The position numbers and the translations under genes were made by a program. Positions 41,505 to 51,180 of a stretch of 60,070 nt of DNA are shown one piece after another (the stretch's first letter is position 1; every line of letters starts with the position of its first letter). Origin of the DNA: Flammeovirgaceae bacterium UBA4465 (GTDB lineage: Bacteria > Bacteroidota > Bacteroidia > Cytophagales > Cyclobacteriaceae); NCBI GenBank assembly GCA_905182655.1, contig CAJJCN010000036.1:1-60070 (forward strand). The letters run 5' to 3'. The notes below the pieces were generated by a model. It made no database searches, was not told where the DNA came from, and saw only the letters and a program-made list of their open reading frames with translations.

Positions 41505-44474
41505 TTTATCAACAACCACAGCTATTTTAGCCTTCGATACGGAACCGTCGCTCCTGAATCTATCCTCAAGATGGCTCAAAAAAAGGGTATTAAAACATTG
41601 GCACTTACCGATATTAACAATACCTCTGCTTCTCTGGATTTCGTCCGTCTGGCCCCTAAATACAATGTAAAGCCCGTATTGGGTATAGATTTTAGAAATA
41701 ACGGCATACAACAATTTATCATTTTGGCTCAAAATAATAATGGATTTCAACAGATCAATACGTACCTGTCCAGCTTTGCGGACGTATCCGATATCCCTGA
41801 GCAGGCAAAGACCTTAGAGGATACGGTTGTGATTTACCCCTACACTAAATGCCGCCATTTTATATTAAAAAAAAATGAATTCTTGGGTGTCAATAGAGAG
41901 CATATCCCTGAACTTGAATACAGCAGAGTATCCCTCAATATCGATAAAATCCTTATTCTTCATACCTCCTCTTTTAGAGATAAAAAAGATTTCAATACAC
42001 ATCGGTTACTCCGAGCCATCGATCAAAATACCTTACTAAGTAAACTCTCTTTAAATACACAAGGTCAAGTCACTGACTTATATATCGATGAAAAGCTACT
42101 TCAATACCAATTTGCCGCATGGCCCAAACTCATTGAAAACACGTATCAGCTACTCGATCAATGCACGATCTCCTTTGATTTCGAACACATACATTCCCAA
42201 AATCAAGAAACTTTTTCGGGTGACGGAAAAAAAGATTTTGAATTACTCAAAACACTATGTGAACAAGGGCTCCCTTATCGATATCCCAATCCCAATGAAA
42301 TCATTCTCAATCGAATAGAGAAGGAATTAAATATCATTCATCAAAAAAACTTTGTCTCCTATTTTCTCATAAATTGGGAAATCATCAACTACGCAAGAAG
42401 CAAAGGCTATTTTTATGTCGGAAGAGGCAGTGGCGCCAATAGTATCGTTGCTTATCTACTCAGAATTACAGATGTTGATCCGGTAGAACTTGATCTGTAT
42501 TTTGAACGATTCATTAATTTTTATCGAAAAACTCCTCCAGACTTTGACCTTGACTTTTCTTGGCGTGATCGAAATGATGTCATCGATTTTATTTTTAAAC
42601 GATTCACCCATACGGCACTCATTGCCGTCTACAATACTTTTCAATATCGTGCCTCAATACGTGAACTCGGTAAAGTATTTGGCCTTCCCAAACATGAAAT
42701 AGATCTCCTTTCAAAAGGGGCATCAACACAAGAACATACTTTTGATCAGCTCTCGAAATTGGTCATTACTTACGCCAAAAGAATTGAAGGATTTCCTAAT
42801 TACCTGGGCATTCATGCGGGAGGTATTGTGATTTCTGAAAGGCCTATTAACTATTATACGGCTACCTTCATACCGCCAAAAGGCTACGCTACTACTCATT
42901 TTGATATGGTCACAGCGGAAGACATCGGACTCTATAAGTTTGATATTCTAAGTCAAAGAGGATTAGGAAAAATCAAAGATACCCTAAGTGTTATCGCAAA
43001 AAACCATCCTAACACTTCCCCGGTGGATATTCATGATATCAAGCGCTTTAAAACTGATGGAAAAATAAAAAAACTACTCCGACTCGGCAAGGTCATAGGT
43101 TGCTTTTATGTAGAATCTCCTGCCATGCGCATGCTCCTCAAAAAACTACAAGTTGACAGCTATTTGGGATTGGTCGCAGCCAGCTCTATCATCAGGCCAG
43201 GCGTAGCCCGATCAGGTATGATGCAAGAATATATTTTAAGATGCCGCTTCCCCGATCGTATCAAAGAAGCGCACCCCATCATGTTAAAAATTATGCCAGA
43301 AACTTTTGGCATCATGGTCTATCAAGAAGATGTCATTAAAGTGGCTCATTATTATGGGAAACTTGATCTTGGAGAAGCCGATGTCCTACGTAGGGGGATG
43401 TCAGGGAAATACAGAGGACGATCAGAATTTACAGCGGTCAAAGAGAAGTTTTTCATGAACTGTGCAAAGGAAAAATATCCTATCGAAGAAGTGAATGAAG
43501 TTTGGAGGCAAATTGAAAGTTTCGCAGGTTATGCCTTTGCAAAAGGGCATTCGGCCTCCTATGCAGTAGAAAGCTATCAAAGCTTATTTCTCAAAGCCTA
43601 CTACCCCTTAGAATATTTAGTAGCCACCCTCAATAATTTTGGGGGATTTTATCAAACCGAACTCTATGTGCATGAAGCACGTATGCATGGTGCTATTGTT
43701 TCTCCTCCCTGTGTGAATACTGGCGAATTAGCTACCTCTATTTCAGGTAAACACATCATTCTTGGCTTTATTTTGGTTAAATCTATTGAGACCAGTACCA
43801 TACAAAAAATCGCTGCGCATCGAGAAAAGGAAGGCGTCTTTAAAGACTTAGATGATTTTATCGAACGCATGCCTCTCTCTATGGAACAACTCTCTCTTCT
43901 CATTAAAATTGAAGCTTTTCGATTTACGAAAAAAAATCCTTACGAATTGCTATGGGAAAGTCATATGAAGGTAAATAAAATAAATATGGAAGTACAGACT
44001 TTCAATCTGTTCAAAGTAGCACGAACAACCTACAAAATGCCCACGTTCAAGCAAATCCCCTTAGCTCATGCATTCAATGAAATGGAATATTTTGGATTCC
44101 CTCTTTGCAATCCTTTTGAATTACTGGTCACAAAAGTTACGCCTTCATTATCTGCAAAGGATTTAACGCATTACATCAATCAAGAGGTCATTGTATACGG
44201 GTATTTAGTTACCTACAAGAAAACACACACGCACACCGGAGCCCTCATGCAGTTTGGTAATTTTTTAGATCATACCGGTCATTTCATCGATACGGTTCAT
44301 TTCCCTCAAATCACCATTCTATATCCTTTTAGAGGCAGGGGTATTTACCTACTGAAAGGGATAGTTATGGAAGAATTCGATTGTATCCATATCAACATAA
44401 GCCAAATGGAATTTTTACCTATTGTAGAGGATCCTAGATATACTGATTTAAAAAAAGGAGAAAAAACCACATAA
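41502..44474 (+). CDS. dnaE: DNA polymerase III alpha-type polymerase (DnaE2/ImuC-like, probably translesion)
   Basis: A 990-aa C-family DNA polymerase, shorter than the replicative DnaE of Bacteroidota. The N-terminal PHP domain begins NNHSYFSLRYGT where the canonical form is HxHS, so the first metal His is Asn here. The polymerase palm shows GRGSGANSIVAYLLRITDVDP (about 306) and PDFDLDFSWRDR (about 346-357) with the catalytic Asp residues; HAGGIVIS, the third-Asp region TTHFDMVTAEDIGLYKFDILSQRGL, and a helix-hairpin-helix and OB-fold end follow. A DinB gene starts one base after its stop. The pairing with a Y-family polymerase indicates an error-prone, damage-tolerance role (inference); no lexA or imuA gene is in the window. 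Confidence 0.9.
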   Translation: MFINNHSYFSLRYGTVAPESILKMAQKKGIKTLALTDINNTSASLDFVRLAPKYNVKPVLGIDFRNNGIQQFIILAQNNNGFQQINTYLSSFADVSDIPEQAKTLEDTVVIYPYTKCRHFILKKNEFLGVNREHIPELEYSRVSLNIDKILILHTSSFRDKKDFNTHRLLRAIDQNTLLSKLSLNTQGQVTDLYIDEKLLQYQFAAWPKLIENTYQLLDQCTISFDFEHIHSQNQETFSGDGKKDFELLKTLCEQGLPYRYPNPNEIILNRIEKELNIIHQKNFVSYFLINWEIINYARSKGYFYVGRGSGANSIVAYLLRITDVDPVELDLYFERFINFYRKTPPDFDLDFSWRDRNDVIDFIFKRFTHTALIAVYNTFQYRASIRELGKVFGLPKHEIDLLSKGASTQEHTFDQLSKLVITYAKRIEGFPNYLGIHAGGIVISERPINYYTATFIPPKGYATTHFDMVTAEDIGLYKFDILSQRGLGKIKDTLSVIAKNHPNTSPVDIHDIKRFKTDGKIKKLLRLGKVIGCFYVESPAMRMLLKKLQVDSYLGLVAASSIIRPGVARSGMMQEYILRCRFPDRIKEAHPIMLKIMPETFGIMVYQEDVIKVAHYYGKLDLGEADVLRRGMSGKYRGRSEFTAVKEKFFMNCAKEKYPIEEVNEVWRQIESFAGYAFAKGHSASYAVESYQSLFLKAYYPLEYLVATLNNFGGFYQTELYVHEARMHGAIVSPPCVNTGELATSISGKHIILGFILVKSIETSTIQKIAAHREKEGVFKDLDDFIERMPLSMEQLSLLIKIEAFRFTKKNPYELLWESHMKVNKINMEVQTFNLFKVARTTYKMPTFKQIPLAHAFNEMEYFGFPLCNPFELLVTKVTPSLSAKDLTHYINQEVIVYGYLVTYKKTHTHTGALMQFGNFLDHTGHFIDTVHFPQITILYPFRGRGIYLLKGIVMEEFDCIHINISQMEFLPIVEDPRYTDLKKGEKTT

Positions 44475-44475
44475 T

Positions 44476-45702
44476 ATGATACAAGAAATAGCCGCTCGAA
44501 ACATTATGCACATTGATTTAGATACTTTTTTTGTCTCTTGTGAGCGCTTAATCAATAGCCGACTTATAGGTAAACCCATCTTAATTGGAGGTATTTCTGA
44601 TCGAGGTGTCGTCGCTTCTTGTAGTTATGAGGCTCGCCATTTTGGTATCCACTCGGCTATGCCTATGAAAATGGCTAAAAGACTCTGTCCTGAGGCCATC
44701 GTATTAAGAGGAAATTCAGAAACTTATTCCAAACATTCCCAAAACGTCACAGATATCATCCGAGAGGCGGTACCTCTTTACGAGAAAAGTTCGATTGACG
44801 AGTTCTATATTGATCTAACAGGGGTAGATAAATTTTATAGTTGCCAAAATTTTTCTTCTGAATTACGCCAAAAGATTATTAAAGAAACGGGTCTTCCTAT
44901 CTCTTTTGGATTGTCTTCCAACAAAACGGTCTCCAAAATAGCTACCAGCGAAGCAAAGCCTAATAACCAACTCAGTATTTTCAAAGGACATGAAAAACCC
45001 TTTTTAGCCCCCTTGTCTATTAGGAAAATTCCTATGGTGGGAGAAAAAACCTATCGTATATTATGTGACTTAGGTATTCGAAAAATTCAAACCCTTCAAG
45101 AAATGCCAGTCCATATGATCAGCAAAGTACTTGGTAAAAATGGCGCTGGACTTTGGAAAAAAGCAAATGGTATAGATCTTAGCCCGGTCATCTCTTATCA
45201 AGAGCGCAAATCCATATCTACAGAACGTACCTTCAATGTAGATACCATAGACATAGGTAAACTAAAGTCCCTACTGACGGCCATGGCAGAAAATCTTATT
45301 TTTCAATTGCGCAGGGGTAATAAACTGACAGCTTGTATCACCATAAAACTTCGATATTCAGACTTTCAAACCTATACAATACAAAAAAGAATTCCCTACA
45401 GCGCTTCAGATCAAGTCATTTTACCCATGGTAATGGCATTGTACGAAAAACTCTATCAAAAAAGGCTTCTGGTGCGATTGATAGGCGTCAAGTTCAGTCA
45501 TCTGGTAGGTGGAGGTCATCAAATTCATCTATTTGAAGATTCTGAAAATATGTTCAATCTATATCAAGCCATGGATAAGATTCGAGATAAATACGGAGAC
45601 CGCCTAGTTATGCGTGCTTCTGGCTTTGGCGCTAGAACCATTAGTAGGTGGAATCCATTCACGGGAGGCCCTCCTCCACTGCTTGCCAATCGTCGTGCCT
45701 AA
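44476..45702 (+). CDS. dinB: DNA polymerase IV, Y-family
   Basis: A 408-aa lesion-bypass polymerase. The palm metal ligands are in MHIDLDTFFVSCE (Asp14 region) and KSSIDEFYIDLTG (Asp and Glu, about 106-112); SYEARHFGIHSAMPM is the finger region; and the helix-hairpin-helix and little-finger domains follow. QIHLF near residue 353 resembles the beta-clamp-binding QLxLF motif. The gene follows the dnaE-type gene with a single base between stop and start, so both are made from one message. The conserved end, RWNPFTGGPPPLLANRR, is usual for this Bacteroidota type. Confidence 0.93.
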   Translation: MIQEIAARNIMHIDLDTFFVSCERLINSRLIGKPILIGGISDRGVVASCSYEARHFGIHSAMPMKMAKRLCPEAIVLRGNSETYSKHSQNVTDIIREAVPLYEKSSIDEFYIDLTGVDKFYSCQNFSSELRQKIIKETGLPISFGLSSNKTVSKIATSEAKPNNQLSIFKGHEKPFLAPLSIRKIPMVGEKTYRILCDLGIRKIQTLQEMPVHMISKVLGKNGAGLWKKANGIDLSPVISYQERKSISTERTFNVDTIDIGKLKSLLTAMAENLIFQLRRGNKLTACITIKLRYSDFQTYTIQKRIPYSASDQVILPMVMALYEKLYQKRLLVRLIGVKFSHLVGGGHQIHLFEDSENMFNLYQAMDKIRDKYGDRLVMRASGFGARTISRWNPFTGGPPPLLANRRA

Positions 45703-45790
45703 CAATAAATTGGAAGTCTTGCTAAACTACCAAAGGTTTTTATGAGGTTCTTCGAAGGACTTGACTCAAATATGTAATTTTATACCTGAA

Positions 45791-48397
45791 ATGAATTTTG
45801 TTAAAATTATTTGCTTTTTATTCCTCCTGATCTCTCATCTGATGGTCAATGCTCAGGACCTCAAGCGTGTATTCAGAGCGATTGAAAAAGAGGATGTCGC
45901 AAAAGCTAAGGAACTCCTAGAAAGTCAAATTTCTAAAGATTCCATCAACCCAGGGAGTAGGTGGATGTATGCCCGACTCTTGTCTTGCGATAGTCTTTCT
46001 GAATACTATGACCTAAGTCAAGCACGCATTTATGCCCAACAGGCAGTTGCTGATTTTCAACAGGCCAATGAAAAAATAAAATTAGCTTTTATCACGGCTT
46101 CATTTAGCCTACTTGACATCGAAAAAACCAATACTGACATCGAAAATCAAACCTATGAAAAAGCCTTATACCTATATACAATGGATGCTTTTCATTCTTT
46201 CCTTTCTTTATATCCCAAAAGTGCTTATGGCGAAGGCATCTTCTATAACATGGATAGCTTAGCTTTTGATTCGGTAATACAGATTCATAACTGGAAATCC
46301 TATGAAAACTATGTCAAGGTATATTCCACATCAAGATTTTCAGACCGTGCACAAGCCCATTACGAAAAACTCCTTTATGAAGAAAAAACAGCAAATGATG
46401 ACCTTAATGAATTTAAAAAATTTATCAATGAGTACCCCGACTCACGATATGTAACCGCAGCTATTGATGTTATTTTCGAGCGAACCTTAGACCTTAATAC
46501 ACCCCATTGCTTTTTGGATCATCTACAAAATTATCCTCAAAGCCCATACAACGAGGAGTTGTTGTCGATTTTATACCATATGAACCCAGACGTGTTTTTT
46601 GAGCTTTCTACTTTCCCTGAATTCGAAGAAAAAATAGACTCGCTACAGGTCATTTCTCAATTAAATACGCTGCCCTTATTACCTTTCTTAAAGCAAGGAA
46701 AGATTGGCTTCATGAATTTAGAAGGGACCCCAATCTTAAAACCTAAGTACCACTCTCTTTTAAAGCAGGAGCTCCTTTGTCAAACATTACAAGCCGACAT
46801 CATCGGCGTGAGCAGTGCCTCCGGAATCAAACAACTGATCAACAGGGCGGGTACTTCCATCTATTCAGGTCCCATGATCACTTATGAGGACCTGAGCTTT
46901 GGTTTTTTAAAAATCAAAGAGCCCACACAAATCAAAATCATCCATAAATCAGGCAAATTGCTATTTGATGAACTCATAGATGCCGAAATTGTCGGTGGAC
47001 GATGGCTCAAAATCAGAAGAGAAGAAGGCTGGGCATTGGCCACATATACGGGTAAAATACTCACTCCCTTTACTTATGATGAAATCAACACGAGAGGCGA
47101 TTTTTGGGAGTTTCGTGTGGGTAAACAAATGGCCTTTCACAATTTGTCTTTTGTTCAAGAAGGAATTGAACAACAACACCTAACTCCCGCTTTTTTAGCC
47201 GACGACTACGAGTTAATCAATGATTCCTTGATTCTTCTTTATCATGAAACCAAACAAGCCTTACTTGGAAGCAATATGAAATTCCTCATACCTTGGGAAG
47301 CAGACCGTGATATTTATACTAGCCACACCTATCATTACACGAAAGGAGTCTCTGATTATAAGATATATAATGAGCAAATCATTGAAGATTTAGGTACAAA
47401 TATTTTTGAAGATCTCATTGCCCGCCCGCCATGGTTTGGTCTCAAAAAAAATCATTGGAACTTGATGAATCCAAAAGGTAAATTCATCAAGGTGGATTCC
47501 ATTCAATCCCTCCATGATCTGGCATTAGTTATTCGTGACACTGATTCCTCCTATGTGCTCTTTCCCAACGAGCAATCACTTCTTATAAACAAAGAAGTTA
47601 CCTTAAACAGTATGCTGTCTCGCGATCGTCAAGGAAAAATAATGGCCCGTTATTTACTCAAAACCCATAAAAATGCACGGGAAATCTACAACAAAGAGGG
47701 CAAGTTAATGTTCAAGGGTAATTTTGATCGCATAGCCCCACTAACAGATTCCCTCTTTAAAATCACCCTCAACGACCAACAAGGAGTATTAGATCAAAAA
47801 GGAAATGTCATCATTCCCATTGGCTATGATTTTATTGAGCAAAAAAACCACCTCGCACAATTACTAAAAAATGGAGAAATAACGGGATTTGATTTAGATC
47901 ATAACATTAAACTCTCTGATCAATACGATGGCATATTTGAGCGATTAGGTCCTTATTATTTAACGAAAAAAGGATCATTTAAAGGGTTGATAAATCGTGA
48001 GGGTGCTGTGATCATTGACTTTAAATATCAAAATATCATAGGCCTCAATGATTCCTTATTTTGGGTACAAACAGATAGCAGCTGGTCCCTTATTACTGAT
48101 CATCAAAAAAATATCCTAAAAGGAATGAGCGCTTACACACAAATTACTGAAAATGTATTTCGTTATTTAAAAAATAATAAATATGGTCTCATTTATGGGG
48201 ACCAATCCATTCATTATCCTGCTGAGTACGATGCCATTCGATCTGTTTCACATCAGAAAACCCCCCTCTTTCAATTCGAAATATTTATTGCATCCGCTCC
48301 TTTCCACATCGTAATTACCAAGGATTTTAGTGGTAATCACATACATTCTCAGGCATATAGACCCCATGAATATGAGCAAATAGTTTGTGACTTCTAA
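45791..48397 (+). CDS. Exported WG-repeat protein
   Basis: An 868-aa secreted or periplasmic protein from ATG 45791; the signal peptide is about residues 1-21 (SHLMVNAQ). The first 270 residues are helical with tetratricopeptide-like pairs (VAKAKELLES, YPKSAYGEG, YPDSRYVTAA), and the remainder contains WG repeats of the form 'G..GxxNxxGxxxxxxxYD': KIGFMNLEGTPILKPKYHSL, GWALATYTGKILTPFTYDEI, QGVLDQKGNVIIPIGYDFI and FKGLINREGAVIIDFKYQNI. WG repeats are thought to bind proteins or surfaces. No enzymatic motif. It is convergent with coaE and near the polymerase operon but 88 bp behind it, so probably independent. Confidence 0.85.
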   Translation: MNFVKIICFLFLLISHLMVNAQDLKRVFRAIEKEDVAKAKELLESQISKDSINPGSRWMYARLLSCDSLSEYYDLSQARIYAQQAVADFQQANEKIKLAFITASFSLLDIEKTNTDIENQTYEKALYLYTMDAFHSFLSLYPKSAYGEGIFYNMDSLAFDSVIQIHNWKSYENYVKVYSTSRFSDRAQAHYEKLLYEEKTANDDLNEFKKFINEYPDSRYVTAAIDVIFERTLDLNTPHCFLDHLQNYPQSPYNEELLSILYHMNPDVFFELSTFPEFEEKIDSLQVISQLNTLPLLPFLKQGKIGFMNLEGTPILKPKYHSLLKQELLCQTLQADIIGVSSASGIKQLINRAGTSIYSGPMITYEDLSFGFLKIKEPTQIKIIHKSGKLLFDELIDAEIVGGRWLKIRREEGWALATYTGKILTPFTYDEINTRGDFWEFRVGKQMAFHNLSFVQEGIEQQHLTPAFLADDYELINDSLILLYHETKQALLGSNMKFLIPWEADRDIYTSHTYHYTKGVSDYKIYNEQIIEDLGTNIFEDLIARPPWFGLKKNHWNLMNPKGKFIKVDSIQSLHDLALVIRDTDSSYVLFPNEQSLLINKEVTLNSMLSRDRQGKIMARYLLKTHKNAREIYNKEGKLMFKGNFDRIAPLTDSLFKITLNDQQGVLDQKGNVIIPIGYDFIEQKNHLAQLLKNGEITGFDLDHNIKLSDQYDGIFERLGPYYLTKKGSFKGLINREGAVIIDFKYQNIIGLNDSLFWVQTDSSWSLITDHQKNILKGMSAYTQITENVFRYLKNNKYGLIYGDQSIHYPAEYDAIRSVSHQKTPLFQFEIFIASAPFHIVITKDFSGNHIHSQAYRPHEYEQIVCDF

Positions 48398-48414
48398 AAA
48401 TTAGCCCTTTGTAA

Positions 48415-49020
48415 TCAACTCGCCTGAGCTATCAAAGCTTTGTGAATACTCAGGACCTGGGGAAGTAATAAGTTTTTTTCATCATTCTTTATAATGAAAT
48501 GTGCCAATAAACTAGTTTCTGCAGCTGGAAACTGACGCGAAATGATCGCTTCAATATCTTTCTTATCTCGATGTAAATCACGGGCCAACACTCTTTTAAT
48601 TCTAAGTGCACTTGGTGACAAAACCAAAATAATTTGGTCTAATTCAGTATGTGAAGAGGTTTCAAAAATTAAGGCTGATTCTTTTAACAAAACTGGACTG
48701 GAATCATGCAATGCTACCCATCTGGTAAAGTCGGCGCCTACTTCGGGATGAACCATCCCATTTAATCGAGTCAAAATCTTCTCATTATTGAAAGATTTAC
48801 GTGCGATGAAGGGCCTATTTAATCCCTCCTCAGTATAACTTTCTGAGCCCAATAATTCAATGAGTTGAGACTTAATATTTGGATCATGGGCCATCAGCCA
48901 CTTGGCTCGCGTATCGGCATCATACACAGGTAACCCCAGTTTGCTAAAAATACTACTTATCAGGCTTTTACCACTTCCGATACCCCCAGTAATACCAATC
49001 AATAGCGGACTATTCCTCAT
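48415..49020 (-). CDS. coaE: Dephospho-CoA kinase
   Basis: A 201-aa P-loop kinase catalysing the last step of coenzyme A synthesis. Walker A is GGIGSGKS (residues 12-19), followed by VYDADTRAKWLM and VHPEVGADFTRW, and the lid R-rich ALRIKRVLARDLHRDKKDIEAIISRQ. Its ATG overlaps the last 11 bases of the ybbR-like gene, and it is the last gene of the nusB-to-coaE operon, an order found in other Bacteroidota. Confidence 0.93.
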   Translation of the reverse strand: MRNSPLLIGITGGIGSGKSLISSIFSKLGLPVYDADTRAKWLMAHDPNIKSQLIELLGSESYTEEGLNRPFIARKSFNNEKILTRLNGMVHPEVGADFTRWVALHDSSPVLLKESALIFETSSHTELDQIILVLSPSALRIKRVLARDLHRDKKDIEAIISRQFPAAETSLLAHFIIKNDEKNLLLPQVLSIHKALIAQAS

Positions 49021-49954
49021 TTTCGTAACGAAATCTAACTTTTTGAGGGTCTATACTGACCTTTCGCAAGGTATCTGGATACTTGATCAGTACCGGTACA
49101 CCCAAAGAATCTATTTTCAAAAAATCATAATCTAAGACCACATGAAAATCCTCTGGCAAAAATTCCTCTTTGAAAGATTCACTAACCCTATAGGTCACAC
49201 TAACCATAGAATCTAGCAGAGTAGTCACACGTTTGGAAGAAAAATTCTGCAGGATAATTGGAACCCTTATCTTAACATTTTTAAACTTGTCCACCTCAAA
49301 CTTCACATTCACTTCACGAGGATCAGATTGAATAAGGTCTTCAAATACTATGGGGATTTCTACCGCACCATCAAAATTCTCATCGATACTATTCTCGTCT
49401 GGGGTGATGTAGAAATCTTTCTCAAAAGAGTTAATAATGGATTCAGGCCCGATCAACACAACATGATCCGGCTGAATGTTTATACTAGAAATAAGTTGAT
49501 GATCTTCTTCAAGGGGCAAGCTCAAGCTATCCACCTTTAACCTCATCCGCTTCGTTATTTTTCGTTCGATACTAAGGAACAAAGTATCTGTCACAATATA
49601 GTTTATGGTGAGTCCTTTCAACTGATCTTCAACAATTGGACTCAAAAATGATTGGGTGAGAAAATTAACTTCGGAAGGATTATCCAGTTCTACTCTTAGG
49701 GGGTCAACACTAAATATCAACGTCCTTCTGAATAAATTCCAGCCTCCACTGCTTACATCTATTTTAATGGTCTTAGGCAGCGGATTCATCACTACGGTGC
49801 TGTCTCTATTAAAAACGAATTCAATCGGATAACTGATCAGCGCACTATGTGGCTTATTCAGTGCCCTAAAAAGCCAAAAGGTAGCAGCCCCCATGATGGA
49901 GAACAATACTACCTTCCAGTTATTTGTGAAATTATCGAAATTGAATTTGATCAT
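49010..49954 (-). CDS. YbbR-like domain membrane protein
   Basis: A 314-aa protein from ATG 49954 with one N-terminal TM segment (about residues 12-30, WKVVLFSIMGAATFWLF) and a periplasmic part of three YbbR-like beta repeats, with lines such as VVMNPLPKTIKIDVSSGG, IQPDHVVLIGPESIINSF and FKNVKIRVPIIL. In Firmicutes the relative CdaR regulates a diadenylate cyclase; here no cyclase gene is next to it, so that role is not implied. It lies between yajC (15 bp) and coaE (11-bp overlap) in the conserved operon. Confidence 0.88.
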   Translation of the reverse strand: MIKFNFDNFTNNWKVVLFSIMGAATFWLFRALNKPHSALISYPIEFVFNRDSTVVMNPLPKTIKIDVSSGGWNLFRRTLIFSVDPLRVELDNPSEVNFLTQSFLSPIVEDQLKGLTINYIVTDTLFLSIERKITKRMRLKVDSLSLPLEEDHQLISSINIQPDHVVLIGPESIINSFEKDFYITPDENSIDENFDGAVEIPIVFEDLIQSDPREVNVKFEVDKFKNVKIRVPIILQNFSSKRVTTLLDSMVSVTYRVSESFKEEFLPEDFHVVLDYDFLKIDSLGVPVLIKYPDTLRKVSIDPQKVRFRYENEE

Positions 49955-49969
49955 CAAATCATACCTAAG

Positions 49970-50278
49970 CTATTTCTTGGATACGTATTGAGCACTGGTA
50001 TCTAATGAGATAGATGATTTTTCAACCACCAACTTATTTCCCCGATCTACATCAAGGGTAATCGTAGCCTCATCAACCGAAAATACTTTTCCATGTATTC
50101 CCCCCAACGTAACTACCATATCTCCTTTTTTCACTGCTTCAATAAACTTTTTAGTGTCTTTTTGCTTTTTTTGTTGTGGACGAATAAAAAAGAAATAGAA
50201 TATAGCGACCATGCCTCCCAGCATGATGAATTGAGAATAGTTATTTCCTGATGCTTGTAAAAATATTATTTCTAACAT
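49970..50278 (-). CDS. yajC: Preprotein translocase subunit YajC
   Basis: A 102-aa protein with a single TM helix (about residues 19-32, MLGGMVAIFYFFFIRPQQKKQK) and the cytoplasmic GDMVVTLGGIHGKVFSVDEATITLDVDRG strand pair of the family. YajC joins SecDF at SecYEG. The gene lies six bases after the DUF1573 gene and 15 before ybbR, inside the operon; secDF is 20 kb away in this window rather than adjacent. Confidence 0.95.
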   Translation of the reverse strand: MLEIIFLQASGNNYSQFIMLGGMVAIFYFFFIRPQQKKQKDTKKFIEAVKKGDMVVTLGGIHGKVFSVDEATITLDVDRGNKLVVEKSSISLDTSAQYVSKK

Positions 50279-50284
50279 GATGGC

Positions 50285-50803
50285 TTATGAAGGATTAGCC
50301 TTGTTCACATTTGCTTTAATTTTCAAGCGGGTCACTTTAGGATAAGTGTTGGCCGTAACGGTCACCGTCTTATTCTGAACGCCTGGCTTGCTTCTACTGT
50401 TAAACTGCACCTTAATTTCTGCTTTTTCTCCTGGTGAAATGGGTGCTTTAGGCCATACAGGAACTGTACATCCGCAAGAAGCGGTAGCACTGCTGATGAT
50501 TAAGGGGGCATCTCCTTCATTAACAAATGAAAAAACATGATCCACTACATCTCCTTCGGTGATGGTACCAAAGTCAAAACTTTCTTCTGAAAAGTTGAAC
50601 GATGGAAGTGGGCCGTCTGGCTTAACATTTGGCGTTTTGGCAGAAGTTGGTGCGGCAGGAGTCGTTCTTACTCCATTTTTAGTTTCTAATTGGGCCATCT
50701 TCCCTTCTAGTTTAGCTAGGCGTGATTCCAATTCTTTGTTCGAACAACTGAAGCCTATCACTGCTAGGCTCAATATCAATGTAATTTTAGTTATATGTTT
50801 CAT
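50285..50803 (-). CDS. DUF1573-domain lipoprotein
   Basis: A 172-aa protein with a lipoprotein signal (Cys20 in IGFSCSNK), a coiled-coil stretch (ELESRLAKLEGKMAQLETK, about 24-42), a Pro/Thr/Ala linker and a C-terminal DUF1573 immunoglobulin-like domain: FDFGTITEGDVVDHVFSFVNEGDAPLIISSATASCGCTVP and PGEKAEIKVQFNS. The conserved SCGCT is a family mark. The fold resembles MSP/ASPM-type strands. The function is unknown; the gene is a standing member of the nusB-yajC-coaE operon in Bacteroidota. Confidence 0.93.
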   Translation of the reverse strand: MKHITKITLILSLAVIGFSCSNKELESRLAKLEGKMAQLETKNGVRTTPAAPTSAKTPNVKPDGPLPSFNFSEESFDFGTITEGDVVDHVFSFVNEGDAPLIISSATASCGCTVPVWPKAPISPGEKAEIKVQFNSRSKPGVQNKTVTVTANTYPKVTRLKIKANVNKANPS

Positions 50804-50866
50804 TTTTTAATCAATTTTATTTCTCAAATTTATAAAAATAGTGACTTAAAATAGCTCTTTTATTAT

Positions 50867-50900
50867 TTAATCAATCTGATTTTTTAATCTGATTGATTAA
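50867..50900. repeat. Inverted repeat spanning the ytxH stop codon
   Basis: TTAATCAATC (50867-50876) and GATTGATTAA (50891-50900) are perfect 10-nt reverse complements around 14 nt. The hairpin would form in the operon message exactly at the ytxH stop. It is followed by no T run on the minus strand, so it may attenuate or process rather than terminate. Confidence 0.5.
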
Positions 50901-51173
50901 ACCATTCACATCGTCAAGGAGCTCTTCCGCCTTTTGTTTCGTATCAACGATGATTTTTTCTCCTTCTGATCTGGCCTTATTATCTTTTAAATCTTTACCG
51001 TCTATCAATTCTACCATAAGCTCCTCCAACCTTTTTTTGTACTTATCAAGTAAGAAAGATAGCCGATCACGCGTATGAGAACCCTTTTCTGGAGCAAATA
51101 AAAGTCCCAAAACACTCCCAGCAAAAACACCGAATAGAAAGGTGAAAAATGAATTTCCTGAATTTTTACTCAT
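50871..51173 (-). CDS. YtxH-domain small protein
   Basis: A 100-aa protein with an N-terminal hydrophobic segment (FFTFLFGVFAGSVLGLLFAPEKGSHTRDRL), the YtxH pattern where a Gly-rich TM helix is followed by 'LFAPxxGxxTR', and a charged helical part with KIIVDTKQKAEELLDDVNGL. Related proteins are general-stress or envelope proteins of unknown action. It sits seven bases downstream of nusB and 67 before the DUF1573 gene. A hairpin covers its stop codon. Confidence 0.85.
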   Translation of the reverse strand: MSKNSGNSFFTFLFGVFAGSVLGLLFAPEKGSHTRDRLSFLLDKYKKRLEELMVELIDGKDLKDNKARSEGEKIIVDTKQKAEELLDDVNGLINQIKKSD

Positions 51174-51180
51174 GATTTTT

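Noticed and set aside
49010-49954. CdaR-like regulator of a diadenylate cyclase
   Set aside because: Only the YbbR repeats are shared; no cyclase gene adjoins, and the operon context is the common nusB-yajC-coaE set.
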